A DNA stretch of 64,000 nt, taken from contig NZ_FPAY01000011.1 in the NCBI RefSeq assembly GCF_900116495.1, positions 117,445-181,444 on the forward strand, in the 5' to 3' direction. Below, one piece after another: positions 8,637 to 16,677 of this stretch. Numbering within the stretch: the first letter of the stretch is position 1; every line of letters begins with the position of its first letter. A program made the position numbers and the translations under genes. Origin of the DNA: Arthrobacter sp. ov118 (GTDB lineage Bacteria > Actinomycetota > Actinomycetes > Actinomycetales > Micrococcaceae). Under the pieces are notes generated by a model. The model saw only the letters and a list, made by a program, of their open reading frames with translations. It was not told the DNA's origin and did no database searches.

Positions 8637-9148
8637 GCGGCGCAACAAGCATTACTGTCATCGGCAACCTCACCGCCGACCCAGTGCTGCGGTCCACCGG
8701 AACCGGGACGGCCCTCGCCCGCTTCACCATCGCGTCCACCCCCAGGACCCTCGATCCCCGGACCGGCACGTGGGTGAACGGGGAGACTGTCTTCGTGGCC
8801 GCCACGGCATGGCGCGCGACCGCGGAACAGGCCGCCGCATCCCTGGCGAAGGGCATGCGCGTGATCGCCACCGGGACCCTGAAACCCCGGACCTATACGA
8901 CGAACGCGGGGGAGGCGCGCACCGTCGTCGAACTCGAGGTGGAGGACATCGGCCCGTCCCTGCGCCACGCCACCGCGGTGCTCACGCGGACCGGGCCCGG
9001 GCCCGAGCAGGACGAGGAGCTCCCGCCGGACAGGTTCAGCCTGTCCCCCCGCCAGTACGGGGACGACGATGTGTGGTTCGGCCTCGCCGCCAACCCGGCC
9101 GGCCACATCAATGTCCCGGCCCCCGATACCGAACCGGCAATGCACTGA
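8633..9148 (+). CDS. ssb: Single-stranded DNA-binding protein
   Basis: A 171-residue SSB with the N-terminal OB fold (ITVIGNLTADPVLRSTGTGTA) and a variable acidic/proline-rich tail. It lacks the canonical DDDIPF-type acidic tip, a common feature of plasmid-encoded SSBs. It coats single-stranded DNA during replication, repair or conjugative entry. Translation is coupled to the upstream glutaredoxin gene through ATGA. Its position close to the mobilization genes suggests a role in plasmid maintenance or establishment. Confidence 0.9.
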   Translation: MSGATSITVIGNLTADPVLRSTGTGTALARFTIASTPRTLDPRTGTWVNGETVFVAATAWRATAEQAAASLAKGMRVIATGTLKPRTYTTNAGEARTVVELEVEDIGPSLRHATAVLTRTGPGPEQDEELPPDRFSLSPRQYGDDDVWFGLAANPAGHINVPAPDTEPAMH

Positions 9149-9196
9149 CGCGGCACATGGGCCAACCGCTCAAGAAACTACCGATTTGGGGGACTG

Positions 9197-9445
9197 ATTG
9201 GCGAAGACACGGACCGAACGCTACGGAGCACGGCCGGCAGGCTGGTCGGCCTCGTCACCGCGACGACAGTCATCCTCCCTGCGGTGTCCCGGCTCTCGAA
9301 CAAACGGTCCGGCTGGCTGGACGTCCTGCCGGCACGTGCGGTGCTGCCCGTCTTCCGCGCTGTCCGGCTCGTCCGGCGGAGGCCACGCCGGGACCAGGAA
9401 AGGTTCATGAGCCGGGCAGTGTGTAAGGGAAGATCATCGGGATGA
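9197..9445 (+). CDS. Possible 82-residue protein with a non-standard start
   Basis: A frame with very high third-position GC runs from an ATT at 9197 (or the CTG at 9194) to a TGA at 9443-9445, overlapping the next start as ATGA. No ATG, GTG or TTG opens it. The product would read IGEDTDRTLRSTAGRLVG at its start, followed by a mildly hydrophobic middle (VTATTVILPAVSRL) and a basic end. GGGGGA lies just upstream. It may be a real gene with a rare start codon or a broken one. The other frames have poorer codon statistics. Confidence 0.35.
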   Translation: MGEDTDRTLRSTAGRLVGLVTATTVILPAVSRLSNKRSGWLDVLPARAVLPVFRAVRLVRRRPRRDQERFMSRAVCKGRSSG

Positions 9446-9699
9446 AGAAGATAGCGGCGTTCACGCCGTATTTCACTGAAGACGAGGCCGGGCAGGTCCG
9501 TGCGGCGTTCCTGGCCGCCGGGCACGTGGAGGGGGACGCGTCCGTGTCCGACTTCATCGTGCGGGCCACGATGCGGGAAGTGAAGCGGTTGCAGCGCCGC
9601 CATAACCAGGGCAAGAAGTGGGATCCTGTTCCGGCCGGTGCGCTGCGCCGCGGACAACGCACCAGGGATGAACTGCAGCACCGGAACGAGGGGAACTGA
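9442..9699 (+). CDS. ParB-like small partition/DNA-binding protein
   Basis: An 85-residue protein whose central segment (SVSDFIVRATMREVKRLQRRHNQ) and C-terminus (KKWDPVPAGALRRGQRT) resemble the short ParB-like or ribbon-helix-helix proteins of actinobacterial plasmids. Such proteins bind a centromere or operator and usually act with a ParA ATPase, but no ParA is visible in this window. The start overlaps the end of the preceding open frame, and the next start follows within three bases, consistent with an operon. Confidence 0.6.
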   Translation: MKKIAAFTPYFTEDEAGQVRAAFLAAGHVEGDASVSDFIVRATMREVKRLQRRHNQGKKWDPVPAGALRRGQRTRDELQHRNEGN

Positions 9700-9701
9700 G
9701 G

Positions 9702-9999
9702 ATGGCGAAACGGACCGAGGAAACCAATCCGCAGGGGACGACGCCGGACGACGCCGGCTCCCAATCGACTGCCGAGGATGCTGACGCTGGATCAGGTCAA
9801 GGAGGTCCTGAACGTCAACAGCCCTCTGGTCTACACGCTGGTGCGCAGCGGGGAACTGCGGGCCGCGCAGTTCGGCGGCCGCGGCGTCTGGCGCGTGCGG
9901 GAGGATGACCTGCTGGCCTACATCGAGACCGCCTACGACAAGACGGCCCAGCGGATCGCCGCCGGACAGATCCCGGAGGAAACAACCATCGAGGACTGA
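9702..9999 (+). CDS. Helix-turn-helix (excisionase-like) protein, start uncertain
   Basis: The coding segment 9778-9999 encodes a BldC/excisionase-type HTH domain (MLTLDQVKEVLNV, then RVREDDLLAYIE), probably a small DNA-binding regulator. ATG 9778 lacks a well-placed ribosome site. ATG 9702 has one (AGGGG) and follows the previous stop closely, but it is in a different frame that ends at 9908. Dropping one G at 9775-9776 would fuse the two into one protein of about 98 residues (STAE joined to MLTLD). So either the gene starts at 9778 or it carries a single-base insertion. Confidence 0.6.
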
Positions 10000-10045
10000 C
10001 CCTTTCGGACCCCCGCTGCGGACCGTGGCGGGGGAGAATGGATGC

Positions 10046-10750
10046 ATGTGCGGCAGGTACGTGATGTCCAAGGCGACCGGGGATCTCCTGGCCCATTTCG
10101 AGGCGAAGGAAGTCGAGGGCAGCCCGCCGCCGCCGAGCTGGAATGTGGCGCCCACCCAGGACGTGCCGATCATCGCCGAGCGGCTGGATGAGGACGCGGT
10201 GGAGCGCCGGCTGCTGATCGCCCGCTGGGGCCTGGTCCCGTCCTGGGCGAAGGAGGTGAAGATCGGCTCGAAGCTGATCAATGCCCGGAGCGAATCCATC
10301 CTGGACAAGCCGGCCTTCCGCAAGGCGGCGGTCAAGCGGCGTGCCCTGATCCCGGCCGAGGGATATTACGAGTGGCAGAAAACCCCGGACGGGAAAAAGA
10401 TCCCGCATTACCTCCACTCCGAGAAGAACGAGTTGCTGGCCTTCGCCGGGCTGTATGAGTTCTGGCCGGACCCGTCCCTGCCCGTGGATGATCCGCGCCG
10501 GTGGCTGCTCAGCTGCACCGTGCTGACCACCACGGCCCACGACTCGCTGGGCCACGTCCATGATCGTGCCCCGGTCATCATCCCGCCGGCAATGTTCCAC
10601 GCCTGGCTCAACCCCGCCACCACAGACAAGACCGCGGTGCAGGAGATCCTGGACGCCATTCCCGAACCGGTCCTGACGCCCAGGGTGGTCACGGACCGGG
10701 TGAACAGCGTCCGCAACAACGGCCCAGAACTCCTTGAGCCAGCCACCTAA
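10046..10750 (+). CDS. SRAP/YedK (HMCES-like) peptidase
   Basis: A 234-residue SOS-response-associated peptidase. The start is fixed by the family rule that Met-Cys begins the protein (MCGRYV); Cys2 forms the covalent bond with abasic sites in single-stranded DNA. The motifs NVAPTQ, RWGLVPSWA, NARSE, ALIPAEGYYEWQ and HDRAPVII are all present in order. It protects abasic lesions in ssDNA from cleavage. Together with the nearby SSB it forms an ssDNA-handling set in the plasmid backbone. Plasmid-borne copies near transfer genes are known. Confidence 0.93.
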   Translation: MCGRYVMSKATGDLLAHFEAKEVEGSPPPPSWNVAPTQDVPIIAERLDEDAVERRLLIARWGLVPSWAKEVKIGSKLINARSESILDKPAFRKAAVKRRALIPAEGYYEWQKTPDGKKIPHYLHSEKNELLAFAGLYEFWPDPSLPVDDPRRWLLSCTVLTTTAHDSLGHVHDRAPVIIPPAMFHAWLNPATTDKTAVQEILDAIPEPVLTPRVVTDRVNSVRNNGPELLEPAT

Positions 10751-10988
10751 CCCCCACGGCATGACACGCCCGCCTCAGGGACCAATCAAGCGCTCCAGCC
10801 GGCGCGACGGCACCAGTCGAAGACCGGAACGGAGAACGGCCGCCCCCGTAAGGGTGACGGCTGTTCCCGTGGTTTGGAACACCCGCTTGCGTGTGTTCTT
10901 TGTCGTCCTTGGCTGAAGAAAGCCGGCCCTCAAGCCTGGTGCGCCGGGCGCATCAGGCTTGGTCCATGGGGAAGGACCCGGCAGCCCG

Positions 10989-11309
10989 TCAGGGCTGCGT
11001 GCTGGCGGTGTCCAGGACATCACCATGCGGAGGAGTGGAGGTCTGCCCGGCGGTCTCGGCCGGCGATGCTTTCCGCCGGCGTGTAACGGCCCCGGGTTCC
11101 AGACCGAGCTTCTTCAGCTCGTCCGCGCTCCAGCCGTCTTTGGTGGCCCGGACGTAGGCGCGTTTGTCCTCGCGCTCGGCCTCGGCGAGTTGTTCCTTGA
11201 GGTCCGCGACCCGCTGCCGGGCCTTGACCAGGCTGGTGACGGATTCGATGCGCGAGTCGAGCAGCGCGCGGGCTTGGGTACGTGTCTGTTCAATGTCGAG
11301 GTTCGCCAT
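10989..11309 (-). CDS. Coiled-coil hypothetical protein
   Basis: A 106-residue protein, mostly one long predicted helix or coiled coil (residues 5-60, with repeated A/L/R/E pattern), followed by WSADELKKLGLEP and a basic tail. It is transcribed away from mobC, from the other side of the candidate oriT. Proteins of similar make-up occur near mobilization genes in actinobacterial plasmids. I do not recognise a named family. Confidence 0.55.
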   Translation of the reverse strand: MANLDIEQTRTQARALLDSRIESVTSLVKARQRVADLKEQLAEAEREDKRAYVRATKDGWSADELKKLGLEPGAVTRRRKASPAETAGQTSTPPHGDVLDTASTQP

Positions 11310-11389
11310 GCCCCCACCCTAACCCGACGCATACCAGCCCCCGCGGGAGGCACACCGCACGGACAGCGATCCGGAAGCGCGGCGGAGCA

Positions 11390-11480
11390 AGCTGGGAACT
11401 TAGCCGGGCTAAGTTCGTGTCGCTGCCGGGAACTGCGTTCCGGTCGCGGCAGACTGAAGTCTGTTCCCGGGGTTTCCGGG
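11390..11480 (+). other. Candidate origin of transfer (oriT)
   Basis: The gap between the divergent 10989-11309 gene and mobC holds the inverted repeat GAACTTAGC-cgg-GCTAAGTTC (11396-11416). About ten bases on, a second imperfect repeat CCGGgAAC-tgc-GTTCCGG follows. An inverted repeat followed by a short unique stretch directly upstream of mobC and relaxase genes is the normal oriT layout. The nick site itself cannot be assigned. Confidence 0.5.
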
Positions 11481-11516
11481 TCGCTGCGCTGGCAAGGAAC
11501 GGAAGGGCGGGACAAG

Positions 11517-11912
11517 GTGAGTGAAGGCAACGGCTTCGCCGGGTGGAAGTCCCGCCGCCGCCGGGCGAACGTTGACGGCGGCAGGATGCACCGCCACGAG
11601 GTCAAGGTCAGCCCCGAAGAGGAAGCCCAGCTGCTCGCCCTGGCGGAGAAGCACCGGATCACGATCCCGCGGCTTCTGATCGAGGCGGCCCTAAATGAGG
11701 AGAGCGAAAGCCCCTCGGAGCGGCGCGATCAGTTCATGCAGCTGTCCAACTTGCAGCGCCTCATCGGGTCCGTCGCGAACAACATCAACCAGATCGCCAG
11801 GCACGCCAACTCCACGGGCGAAGTACCGCCCGAAGCGGCAGCAACGATCGCCCACGCCAAGAGCGTGATTATCCGGATTGACCGGCAGCTCGCCGAGATG
11901 GCCGGCCGGTGA
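11517..11912 (+). CDS. mobC: MobC-like relaxosome accessory protein
   Basis: A 131-residue protein of the MobC/ribbon-helix-helix class. The characteristic block HEVKVSPEEEAQLLALAEKH is at about residues 26-45, and the C-terminal helix LIGSVANNINQIARHAN matches the family's NNxNQIAR motif. MobC helps open oriT and positions the relaxase. The GTG start at 11517 has AGGGCGGG upstream. The next gene starts eight bases after its stop. Confidence 0.85.
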   Translation: MSEGNGFAGWKSRRRRANVDGGRMHRHEVKVSPEEEAQLLALAEKHRITIPRLLIEAALNEESESPSERRDQFMQLSNLQRLIGSVANNINQIARHANSTGEVPPEAAATIAHAKSVIIRIDRQLAEMAGR

Positions 11913-11919
11913 TCCTGCC

Positions 11920-13521
11920 GTGATTCCGAACATCACCCAGGGCGACCGCATGGCGGGCCTGCTGGTCTACCTTGCGGGCCCGGGACGGGCCAACGAACAC
12001 GAGGAACCGCACCTTGTCGCCGGTGACTCGGCACTGATGGCATGGCACGACGACAACGAGCTGAACCGGGACGCGGCCCTGGACGTCGCCAACGCCCTCG
12101 ACCGGGCCCACCAGTTCTACAAGACCGTGGTCGACGGCGGGCACGTCTTCCACTGCTCCCTGAGCCTGGCCGCGGAAGAAGGGCAGCTCACCGACGGCCA
12201 ATGGGGCGCAATCGCGACGGACTTCATGAAGGACATGGACTTCACCGGGGACGGCGGGAAGGCCCCGGCCCGGTGGGTCGCCGTCCGCCACGGGCTGAGC
12301 AAGAACGGCAACGACCACATCCACATCGTGGCAAGCATGGTCCGCGACGACGGCACCAAATGGAACAGCTGGAAGAGCAAATACAAATCCCAACAGGCCG
12401 CCCGGGCACTGGAGAAAAAGTACCTCCTCAACCAGCTCGGGGAACTCCGCGCCGAACGCGGATTCACTCCCGCGGAACAAGCGAAGGCCGTGCGCCAGGG
12501 CCTGCCCGAAGTCGAACGCCACAGCCTCGCCCGCAAGGTCCGAACCTGCGCAGCAGCCTCCACGGACGAGGCGGAGTTCGTCCGCCGCGCACGCCAGGAA
12601 GGCCTGCTGGTTCGGCCGCGGTACGCTGCCGGCCGCACCGACGTCGTCACCGGATACTCCGTCGCCGAACGCCCCCGAAAGGGTGAACGTGCCGTCTGGT
12701 TCGGCGGGAACTCCCTGGGCCGCGACCTCGCCCTGCCCAAACTCCGGACGGGGTGGGAAAGCACCCCGGAGTCAGCGACCGCTGCCGTCGCGGAATGGAA
12801 CGCCGCCGCACGCAACCGCAGACCGGCAAACCCCGGCCGGGAGAGGCTGCAGCCCTCGGTCGAACTGTGGAACACGTACGCCAACGACATCAGCGCACTG
12901 CGCGAGAAACTGGCCGCCACCCCGCACGGTGACCACGCCGCCTGGGCGCAGGCAGCCCGCGAAACATCGGCAGCCTTCGGGGCCTGGTCCAGGCGCATCG
13001 AACCCACCCCCGGACCACTGGCAGACGCCGCCCGGGAACTGGCCAAATCAGCCCAGCTCCGGCGCTACCCGACACGGCCCGCGGTGGCTGTGCCGTCGGC
13101 ACGCGGCGCCGCCATGATCCTGCTGGCCGCGACGTCCAAGAGCGACCGCGCCGCCTATGCCCTGATGTTCCGGCAGCTCGCCCAGACCGCCCGGGCTATC
13201 CACGACATGCACAAAGCCACCGATGACCTCCGCCGCGTCCGGGGCCTCGCAGCAGCCGTCACCGCCGCCACCAAAGCCGTGGAAGCCAGCGCCACCGCCC
13301 AGACCACCCTGCAGCCTCTGACGATGGAAGCACTGCGGGAACAGCACCCGGGAGCCAGCGAAGAAGCCCTCCGGGCCCGGCTCATCGCCGAACGCTCCCG
13401 GGGCGGCTCACCCTTCCCGACCACACTCACCAAAACGGACCGAACACTGCAAGCTGCCGGACCCGTCCGGCCCCAAGAACCCAACCGGGACCACCATCCG
13501 AATCCAGGCATCGAGCGATAG
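11920..13521 (+). CDS. Relaxase/mobilization nuclease
   Basis: A 533-residue DNA relaxase that nicks oriT and pilots the transferred strand. The N-terminal block IPNITQGDRMAGLLVYLAGPG is typical of actinobacterial MOB relaxases, so I start it at the GTG at 11920. The metal-binding three-histidine motif is visible as RHGLSKNGNDHIHIV (His124, His133, His135). The rest is a helical, Ala/Arg-rich C-terminal half. With mobC upstream and no type IV secretion genes in the window, the element looks mobilizable rather than self-transmissible, at least here. Confidence 0.9.
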   Translation: MIPNITQGDRMAGLLVYLAGPGRANEHEEPHLVAGDSALMAWHDDNELNRDAALDVANALDRAHQFYKTVVDGGHVFHCSLSLAAEEGQLTDGQWGAIATDFMKDMDFTGDGGKAPARWVAVRHGLSKNGNDHIHIVASMVRDDGTKWNSWKSKYKSQQAARALEKKYLLNQLGELRAERGFTPAEQAKAVRQGLPEVERHSLARKVRTCAAASTDEAEFVRRARQEGLLVRPRYAAGRTDVVTGYSVAERPRKGERAVWFGGNSLGRDLALPKLRTGWESTPESATAAVAEWNAAARNRRPANPGRERLQPSVELWNTYANDISALREKLAATPHGDHAAWAQAARETSAAFGAWSRRIEPTPGPLADAARELAKSAQLRRYPTRPAVAVPSARGAAMILLAATSKSDRAAYALMFRQLAQTARAIHDMHKATDDLRRVRGLAAAVTAATKAVEASATAQTTLQPLTMEALREQHPGASEEALRARLIAERSRGGSPFPTTLTKTDRTLQAAGPVRPQEPNRDHHPNPGIER

Positions 13522-13530
13522 GGGAAGAGC

Positions 13531-14289
13531 ATGAGCGAAGCAGACGGAATGGACGACGCAGTAGACGGTGCAATGCGCACGGGGCTGATGGTCGCCGGCC
13601 GCATCGGCGAGCAGCTGGCCAGAATGCGCGAAGAAGAGCAGCGCACCATTGCCGCGGCCGAGGAACACCGCGCACGCCAATTGCAGGAACGCTTCCACGT
13701 CCAGCGCGCCGCGGCCCGCGCCCAGCTCGCACCGGCCGCCCGGGACGACTGGTGGGACAAAGCCACCCCAGCAATGATCGAACGCGTGCACGAGACAGCC
13801 ATCGCTTGGAAGGCCTACGACCCCGAAGTCGCCCAGGCCGCAGAGCTAATCCGTGACCAGGTACAGGCCCGTTACGGCATCCACGTGAACAACACAGGCG
13901 CCGACGAAGCCTCCGTGTCCGAAGCCCTCGCCCGCGCACAGCAGGCCCGCTCCGTGGCCGAGAATGAATGGACCAAAGCGTCCGCCGCCCGCACCGATGA
14001 AGTGGTGGCAGGCGCTGCGGTTGCCGGCGCCAACAGGCAGGACGAGGCTGCTCGACAAGGCCAAGGTGAGCCGGCCTACGATTCGACGGAAAGGCGTCAG
14101 CAGCTCGCCGATAGCCTCGAAGGCAAGGGCGACCGTGAAGCGGTCAACTCCCGGCTCCTGGCCGACAAACACCAGGGCACGCCGCCGACCGCGGCCGTAA
14201 CGCAAAAGCCCTCCTTGGCCGGGACCTCGAAGATGGCCAAGCAGACCGGCAAGGGAAAGACACTGGAACGCGGTGGACTCGAACGCTAA
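13531..14289 (+). CDS. Relaxase-linked helical hypothetical protein
   Basis: A 252-residue, highly charged, Ala/Gln/Glu-rich protein placed ten bases after the relaxase with a good ribosome site (AGGGGAAG). It is mostly predicted helix (residues 30-70 and 125-165) and has a conserved-looking middle (ARDDWWDKATPAMIERV). It probably belongs to the mobilization operon. The function is not recognised. Confidence 0.65.
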   Translation: MSEADGMDDAVDGAMRTGLMVAGRIGEQLARMREEEQRTIAAAEEHRARQLQERFHVQRAAARAQLAPAARDDWWDKATPAMIERVHETAIAWKAYDPEVAQAAELIRDQVQARYGIHVNNTGADEASVSEALARAQQARSVAENEWTKASAARTDEVVAGAAVAGANRQDEAARQGQGEPAYDSTERRQQLADSLEGKGDREAVNSRLLADKHQGTPPTAAVTQKPSLAGTSKMAKQTGKGKTLERGGLER

Positions 14290-14344
14290 GCCCCGATTGC
14301 CAGCAAACAGGGTCAACCCGAGCCTGATCGATAGGATCAAATCC

Positions 14345-15385
14345 ATGACTGACGCCCCCGACCTCGCCCTGCCCACCGGCTACACCGACCTCCTCGGCGA
14401 ACTCAAGGACCGCGTCCGGGCCGCACGCACGCAGGCACTTCGCACCGTCAACACCCAACTGGTCGAGCTGTACTGGTCCATCGGCCAGAGGGTCCGCATA
14501 GAGCAGGGCAGGCAGGGGTGGGGGAGCAGGGTCATAAAACGCCTCTCCGAGGATCTGCGCAAGGAATTCCCGGACATGACGGGCCTGTCGCCCCGCAACA
14601 TCCAGTACATGACGACTTTTGCCGGCGCATGGGGAGTAGGGCCAATTGCGCAACAGGCTGTTGCGCAATTGGCATGGGGCCACATCACGATCCTTCTGGA
14701 CAAGCTCTCCAGCCAGGACAGCCGGGAAGCCTACGCCGCCGCAGCAGTCCAATATGGATGGACCCGGAACGTCCTGCTGAACATGATCATGAACAAGACC
14801 CTGGAACGGACCGGGACCGCGCCATCAAACTTTACGCAACGGCTTGTTGCGCAGGATTCCGAGCTTGCTCAGCAGATCGCCAAGGACCCCTACAACTTCG
14901 AATTCCTCGGCCTCTCGGGAGAGGTCGCGGAACGGGATCTCGAAAACGCCCTCACCAACAGGATCACCGAGACCCTCCGCGAGCTCGGTCCGGGTTTCGC
15001 TTTCGTCGGCCGGCAGGTGCATTTTGACGTCGATGGCGACGACTTCTATGTCGACTTGCTCCTATTTCACATCGAGCTAAGCCGGTACGTGGTCATCGAA
15101 TTGAAGACGGGCAAGTTCCAGCCCGAATACGCCGGCAAACTCAACTTCTATGTTGCCCTCGTCGACGACGTGCTCCGGCGCGACCATCACAATGAAACCA
15201 TCGGCATCCTTATCTGCGGCACAAAGAACGACCGCAGCGTCAGATACAGTCTCGGACGCTCCACCTCGCCCATGGCCGTCGCTGCCTACACGTATGACAA
15301 GCTCCCAGCTGAAGAGCAGCAGGCTCTCCCGGACGAAAACCACCTGGCGGCCGCCCTGGATTGGGCCGAATCCAACGACGGGTAA
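14345..15385 (+). CDS. DUF1016/YhcG family PDDEXK nuclease
   Basis: A 346-residue protein of the YhcG family. The N-terminal DUF1016 domain includes the hallmark IQYMTTF...QQAVAQLAWGH...LLDK, and the C-terminal PDDEXK nuclease fold has catalytic residues in FYVDLLLFHIELSRYVVIELKTGKF (D, then E-x-K). Members are linked to mobile elements and restriction-modification islands, where a role in nuclease defence or DNA processing is suspected. ATG 14345 is preferred over 14273, which lies inside the previous gene. The gene contains a 33-bp near-perfect palindrome. Confidence 0.87.
   Translation: MTDAPDLALPTGYTDLLGELKDRVRAARTQALRTVNTQLVELYWSIGQRVRIEQGRQGWGSRVIKRLSEDLRKEFPDMTGLSPRNIQYMTTFAGAWGVGPIAQQAVAQLAWGHITILLDKLSSQDSREAYAAAAVQYGWTRNVLLNMIMNKTLERTGTAPSNFTQRLVAQDSELAQQIAKDPYNFEFLGLSGEVAERDLENALTNRITETLRELGPGFAFVGRQVHFDVDGDDFYVDLLLFHIELSRYVVIELKTGKFQPEYAGKLNFYVALVDDVLRRDHHNETIGILICGTKNDRSVRYSLGRSTSPMAVAAYTYDKLPAEEQQALPDENHLAAALDWAESNDG
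14641..14673. repeat. Near-perfect 33-bp palindrome inside the DUF1016 gene
   Basis: Arms GCCAATTGCGCAACA and TGTTGCGCAATTGGC (15 bp each, perfect) around a 3-base centre. It encodes the conserved QQAVAQL motif, so part of the symmetry may follow from protein constraint. A shorter related sequence (TTGTTGCGCAG) recurs near 14845. Confidence 0.9.
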
Positions 15386-15523
15386 GCCGGCCGGGGAAAG
15401 CCATACTCTGACGCCCGCACTGTCGGCAGTCGTTCTGGATAGGCCAGCAAAGGGCCAGCAGCTCGAACGCGCGGAGGCCCGCGTAGCCGCTGTCGGCTCC
15501 TTGCCCGCCCAGTAAGGGCTGGT
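15386..15523. other. Short spacer with a possible gene tail
   Basis: Between two convergent genes. A frame ending at 15515 reads DRPAKGQQLERAEARVAAVGS just before its stop. It looks like the C-terminus of a lost gene rather than a complete one. Confidence 0.25.
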
Positions 15524-15739
15524 CTACCGCTCCTTGAGTTCGCGGGTCAGTCCGAAGGGGACAGCATCGCTGAGATCGACCGTGAAGGAGGCGTGGTCGT
15601 GTTGGGTGACCAGGATTCCCTGACGCCCCTCGCGCATTGCATGTGTTAGGGCGGCGCCGACGGCTTCGTCAAGCTGACGTTCCATGCTGGCACGGTCCGT
15701 TGCGGTGACGACGATGGGGAGGTCAATAGTTGTTTGCAT
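15524..15739 (-). CDS. Small conserved protein, first copy
   Basis: A 71-residue acidic protein of unknown function. It is related to the product at 42330-42542: both share the layout V...L(D/E)(Q/E)AV.AL...R.GILVT...FT..L...(V/I)P(F/Y)G.TRE. The conserved C-terminal GILVT and PFG-TRE blocks suggest a small alpha/beta fold. It stands alone on the minus strand at the end of the plasmid-backbone region. No functional motif was recognised. Confidence 0.6.
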   Translation of the reverse strand: MQTTIDLPIVVTATDRASMERQLDEAVGAALTHAMREGRQGILVTQHDHASFTVDLSDAVPFGLTRELKER

Positions 15740-16677
15740 GTGACTCCGACTTTCTCGGGTGTTGATGGTTTGAGGATCTTCGGAGATGCCCTGGCGGTTG
15801 ACAAAACGCCAACCAACTTAGTTGAAACTCAAGTGCACGATTCTTTCCGCTTCATCAGATGGTGCGGAAGGGCCCTCCCGTTACGGCTCATCCTGGCGAT
15901 GGGACCAGTGCGATGGCGCTTTTTCTTTGAGTCAGGCGTCACTCTCCGCGGTGACGGGCGGCGTCGTTGCCGTCCTTGGTATTGAATGCCATTCATTTAC
16001 CTTGAGGCGCAGAAGAGGAAACATCAAATGGAGTATCTTTCGCCCGCTGCGAGTGAGGGGTGGGCCGCCCGCCTTGCTACCAGCGCCGTCGTACACGCGC
16101 GCCCGTCGTGGGCTTTGTCGTATGGGGCAACGGACGGATACGGGTCGTCGGTGAGAGCGTGCGCGTGCTCACTCCGGGCAAGTGGACGCCGGGGGCGAAG
16201 CTGACGTACCAGGTTGGCGGGGCTTGCATGCGTTCGGACAGGGCATCGTGGGCAGAGCGGGCCGTTGTTCACCGGAACTGTGGACAGGAGGAGCGCCGCG
16301 CCTTTCCACGGGGATGCTGCGTCACACTTGGTAGATCTCGGGCGGCACCCCAAACTGTTGTTCGTCGGAGATGTCCGACACCGCTAGCAGTGGAGAAGGT
16401 CCGGAACGAACATCGCAGGTGCTACCGGGGCCACGTACGTGCTCGGCGCGGCTGATATCGGTAAGACCATCACGGTCACGGTGACGGGCAGCAAGTCCGG
16501 CTACTCTCCGCTAGCCCGCACCAGCGCCAAAACAAGGGTCACGGCCCGCTAGCCCCGCAGGCAGGTACTCTTCCACAGCAGATGGGCAACAGTGGGCCGC
16601 CGGCAGGTGACCCTACCGGCTTCAGAGTTTGGGCCAGCACTCATCCGGCTGACGTAGTCCGGTGATAGGGTCCCGTC
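15740..16677. other. Gene-poor stretch with surface-protein remnants
   Basis: About 940 bases without an intact gene. Near 15798 a TTGACA and an adjacent CAACttaGTTG palindrome could belong to a promoter for the minus-strand neighbour or a lost gene. From about 16130 onward fragments of an Ig-like repeat protein occur in different frames (separate entry). The last 125 bases precede the endonuclease gene. Confidence 0.4.
16130..16552 (+). pseudogene. Remnant of an Ig-like repeat surface protein
   Basis: In one frame near 16140-16220 the sequence reads VVGESVRVLTPGKWTPGAKLTYQ. In another frame at 16410-16552 it reads IAGATGATYVLGAADIGKTI, then ITVTVTGSKSGYSPLARTSA and a stop. These two blocks are the start and end of one repeat of the Ig-like modules found in large Arthrobacter secreted proteins. 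The middle is missing or scrambled, so this is the decayed C-terminus of such a gene. Confidence 0.6.

Noticed and set aside
9178..10335. 385-codon minus-strand frame opposite the ParB-like to SRAP genes
   Set aside because: It spans several plus-strand genes joined by ATGA overlaps and shows no domain.
14641..14673. Palindrome as a transcription terminator
   Set aside because: It lies in the middle of a well-conserved coding region, so termination there would be harmful.
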